A stretch of DNA of 8,198 bases, taken from an uncultured Fusobacterium sp. (GTDB lineage: Bacteria; Fusobacteriota; Fusobacteriia; Fusobacteriales; Fusobacteriaceae). The stretch is from the NCBI GenBank assembly GCA_900545035.1, contig UQXM01000079.1:1-8198 (forward strand). The letters are read 5' to 3'. The position numbers were made by a program, and so were the translations under genes. Shown piece by piece: positions 6,605-8,198 of this stretch; position 1 is the stretch's first letter; every line of letters begins with the position of its first letter. Below the pieces are notes generated by a model that saw nothing but the letters and a program-made list of their open reading frames with translations, was not told where the DNA came from and did not search any database.

Positions 6605-7918
6605 TTATCCTATACTTCCGTACACAAGTCCTAAGATAAGTATTATTACAACTCCCGGTGTAAAAATATATTTTCCTGTATTTATGATAAAATTTCCAAG
6701 ATTATGTGAAGAACCTGCATTGATTTCCTCTGCAATTTTTTTATTGTCTATTCCAAAGAAATAAAATCCTAAAATAAGAACAGCTCCCAAAGGAATCATA
6801 AATACAGACATAAAATCTGCAAATTTTCCAAATAAATTCATATTGATATCAAGAGGAAGTCCTGCTGCAAAAAGAAGTCCTCCCACAACAAAGCTTGATT
6901 TTTTTCTTGAAATATTAAATTTTTCCATTACAGCTTCAACAGGAACTTCAAGCTGATTTACAGCAGATGAAACAGCTGCGAAAATTATGCTTAAAAAGAA
7001 TATTATTCCCAAAATTTTTCCTCCCGGAATTTGTGCAAATACAGCAGGAATTGTTATAAACAGTAAACTTGGTCCTGCTGACGGACTGAATCCGAAAGCA
7101 AAAGCAGCCGGAATAATAATAAATCCTGCAAGAAGAGCAGCACAAGTATCTAAAACACATGTATGGAAAACACTTCCCGGGATATCAATATCTCTGTCAA
7201 GATAACTTCCGTATACAAGAAGAGCAGATCCGCTCAGTCCCACTGTAAAAAATGCCTGCCCCAAAGCCATTATCCATGTAACAGGATTTTTCAGAAGTTC
7301 CCATCTCGGTGTGATAAGATATTTTACTCCTTCCATTGCTCCGGGAAGAGAAAGAGATTTTACAACAAGCCCGATAAAAATTAAAAACATAAGAGGCATT
7401 ATTATTTTATTAAGTTTTTCAATTCCTTTTACAACTCCCAGAGAAATTACTCCTATACTGAAAAATGCAGCTGCAAAATGCCAAGGTATAGAACTGCTGT
7501 GTCCGGCAAAAGCTCCGAAATATTCTCCATAATTAAGAGAACTCATATCTGTTGTAAGATACAGAAAGAAATATTTTATTATCCATCCAAATACAATTAC
7601 ATAAAAAACAAAAATTCCTGATACAGAGATTACAGGTATAAAAGGAATATATTTTCCCAAGGGAATTTTTTTCTCTTTCATAAGCTCTGCCACACCCATA
7701 ACACCTTTTTTCATCATTCTCCCGAAAGAGATTTCAGAAACAAGTCCCACAAATGAAAACAATACAATAAAAATAAAATAAGGGATTAAAAATGCAGCCC
7801 CTCCGAATGTTCCAAGTTTCCAAGAGAAAAGCCATATATTTCCCAATCCTATAGCTGCCCCTACACATGATAAAATGAAACCGATTCTGTTGCTGAACTT
7901 TTCTCTTTTTTCTTTCAA
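6605..7918 (-). CDS. Sodium-dependent amino-acid transporter, NSS/SNF (LeuT-fold), possibly tryptophan/aromatic
   Basis: This inner-membrane Na+-coupled symporter has about 11 hydrophobic segments in 437 residues, matching the short bacterial NSS form. From the preferred TTG start, TM1 has the family's unwound motif GAAIGLGNIW with N27 (sodium site 1). TM6 is marked by GQAFFTVGLSGSA (about 220-232). TM8 carries VSSAVNQLE with S317/S318 at the expected sodium site 2. The usual WRFP after TM1 reads W-L-F-S, so the external-gate arginine (R30 of LeuT) is Leu30, and the protein belongs to a divergent branch. Substrate cannot be read from the sequence, but the Trp-Trp leader upstream argues for tryptophan or another aromatic. 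A known NSS member, TnaT of Symbiobacterium, carries tryptophan. The TTG at 7918 has GGAGGTG six bases upstream; a TTG at 7936 would put that site inside the gene. It is probably co-transcribed with the downstream regulator. Confidence 0.85.
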   Translation of the reverse strand: MKEKREKFSNRIGFILSCVGAAIGLGNIWLFSWKLGTFGGAAFLIPYFIFIVLFSFVGLVSEISFGRMMKKGVMGVAELMKEKKIPLGKYIPFIPVISVSGIFVFYVIVFGWIIKYFFLYLTTDMSSLNYGEYFGAFAGHSSSIPWHFAAAFFSIGVISLGVVKGIEKLNKIIMPLMFLIFIGLVVKSLSLPGAMEGVKYLITPRWELLKNPVTWIMALGQAFFTVGLSGSALLVYGSYLDRDIDIPGSVFHTCVLDTCAALLAGFIIIPAAFAFGFSPSAGPSLLFITIPAVFAQIPGGKILGIIFFLSIIFAAVSSAVNQLEVPVEAVMEKFNISRKKSSFVVGGLLFAAGLPLDINMNLFGKFADFMSVFMIPLGAVLILGFYFFGIDNKKIAEEINAGSSHNLGNFIINTGKYIFTPGVVIILILGLVYGSIG

Positions 7919-7924
7919 AGTAAA

Positions 7925-7931
7925 CACCTCC
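7925..7931 (-). promoter_or_regulatory. Ribosome binding site deciding the TTG start of the NSS transporter
   Basis: GGAGGTG lies six bases before the TTG at 7918. It is part of a 10-base string GCGGAGGTGT that occurs again before the leader peptide (8177-8168). Confidence 0.75.
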
Positions 7932-7950
7932 GCCAAATAAATTAAATAGT

Positions 7951-7979
7951 AATAAAATCCACAGGCGTATCTGTGGATT
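7951..7979 (-). terminator. Attenuator terminator hairpin upstream of the NSS gene
   Basis: A perfect 9-bp stem, AATCCACAG (7979-7971) with CTGTGGATT (7964-7956), closes the 6-base loop ATACGC. On the minus strand it runs into TTATTACTATTT. It lies between the Trp-rich leader and the transporter, 38 bases before the start codon, where an attenuator terminator belongs. The U-tract is interrupted, so it may terminate only partly. Confidence 0.6.
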
Positions 7980-8045
7980 ATAAAGCATTTTTAAATTTTG
8001 TCCTTTAGATACACATTCATTTGATATTTTTCTTAAACACAAAAT

Positions 8046-8076
8046 GAGTTTGTATCATCGTAAGATTTACAAACTC
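8046..8076 (-). promoter_or_regulatory. Leader-proximal hairpin of the attenuator
   Basis: GAGTTTGTA (8076-8068) pairs perfectly over 9 bp with TACAAACTC (8054-8046) around a 13-base loop, starting three bases after the leader stop codon. A ribosome paused at the two Trp codons would leave the 5' arm free, while one sitting at the stop codon would cover it. It is followed by ATTTTGTGTTT, so a second weak terminator role cannot be excluded. Confidence 0.6.
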
Positions 8077-8079
8077 TGT

Positions 8080-8160
8080 CTAAGAACACCACCAGTGTAT
8101 TAAAGAACAGCAAAGAACTGTATTATTTATATTTTTATTTAAATTTTTCAAATTTTTCAT
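8080..8160 (-). CDS. Leader peptide with tandem Trp codons (trpL-like attenuator peptide)
   Basis: This 26-codon frame begins with ATG, is Lys/Asn/Leu-rich at first, and ends L-C-C-S-L-I-H-W-W-C-S before TAG. It has a strong GGAGGTG site eight bases upstream, ends inside a non-coding leader and is followed by two hairpins, the layout of a transcription attenuator. Two consecutive Trp codons (8094-8089) four codons before the stop closely recall enterobacterial TrpL (ending G-W-W-R-T-S). Trp is the rarest residue and UGG a single codon, so a WW pair in a short A/T-rich frame is unlikely by chance. The Cys-Cys pair at 17-18 might be a second control signal. The peptide itself probably has no function; ribosome position would set which RNA hairpins form upstream of the NSS transporter. 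The promoter lies beyond the right edge of the window. Confidence 0.75.
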   Translation of the reverse strand: MKNLKNLNKNINNTVLCCSLIHWWCS

Positions 8161-8168
8161 AAACAATA

Positions 8169-8175
8169 CACCTCC
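8169..8175 (-). promoter_or_regulatory. Ribosome binding site of the leader peptide
   Basis: GGAGGTG stands eight bases before the leader ATG. It is near-consensus, as strong as those of the full genes here, which supports real translation of the short frame. Confidence 0.7.
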
Positions 8176-8198
8176 GCTTTCAAATTTTGTAAACTAAA

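Noticed and set aside
7734..8042. Minus-strand 102-codon frame across the leader and the start of the transporter gene
   Set aside because: It overlaps the NSS gene in another frame, has no ribosome binding site, and runs through the attenuator hairpins. It is a shadow frame.
8040..8110. T-box riboswitch, suggested by GGTGG near the hairpins
   Set aside because: The GGTGG is the two Trp codons of the leader frame. There is no specifier stem-loop or full T-box sequence, and no antiterminator with the expected fold.

Overview
The window is AT-rich, and all five full-length genes lie on the minus strand. The gene content is a MalX/MalY pair, a PRD regulator, an NSS sodium-coupled transporter and an ABC-F ATPase, with A/T-loaded codon use and strong GGAGG-type ribosome binding sites. 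This suggests a low-GC anaerobe, most likely a Fusobacterium or close relative. That assignment comes from composition and protein resemblance only, not from a marker gene.

Layout in transcription order (right to left): a translated leader with tandem Trp codons near its end (8160-8080) is followed by two hairpins, one of them terminator-like. Together they look like an attenuator in front of an NSS-family amino-acid transporter (7918-6605). A PRD-domain, BglG/LicR-type regulator follows after 14 bases (6590-4827), so it is probably in the same transcript. A fresh promoter (-35 TTAACT, 17-base spacer, -10 TATAAT) then drives malX, a glucose/maltose-type PTS EIICB, and malY, a PLP-dependent C-S beta-lyase. 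That operon ends in a clean intrinsic terminator (1929-1897). The promoter of the last gene, an ABC-F ATPase (1824-271), is partly embedded in that terminator. The left edge (1-270) carries a decayed plus-strand fragment with the C-terminus of a tyrosine recombinase, a scar of an old mobile element.

How the genes may work together: the transporter plus regulator transcript appears to be under Trp-codon-dependent attenuation. The regulator probably controls malXY from the A/T repeats upstream of the malX promoter. This would tie an amino-acid supply signal to a sugar PTS and a beta-lyase that releases ammonia, pyruvate and a thiol or H2S. The regulator keeps the full HTH-PRD-PRD-EIIB-EIIA plan, but by eye its usual phosphorylated histidines are replaced, so it may not read PTS phosphorylation in the standard way. 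The Trp-Trp leader with its mutually exclusive hairpins is the most interesting item in the window.
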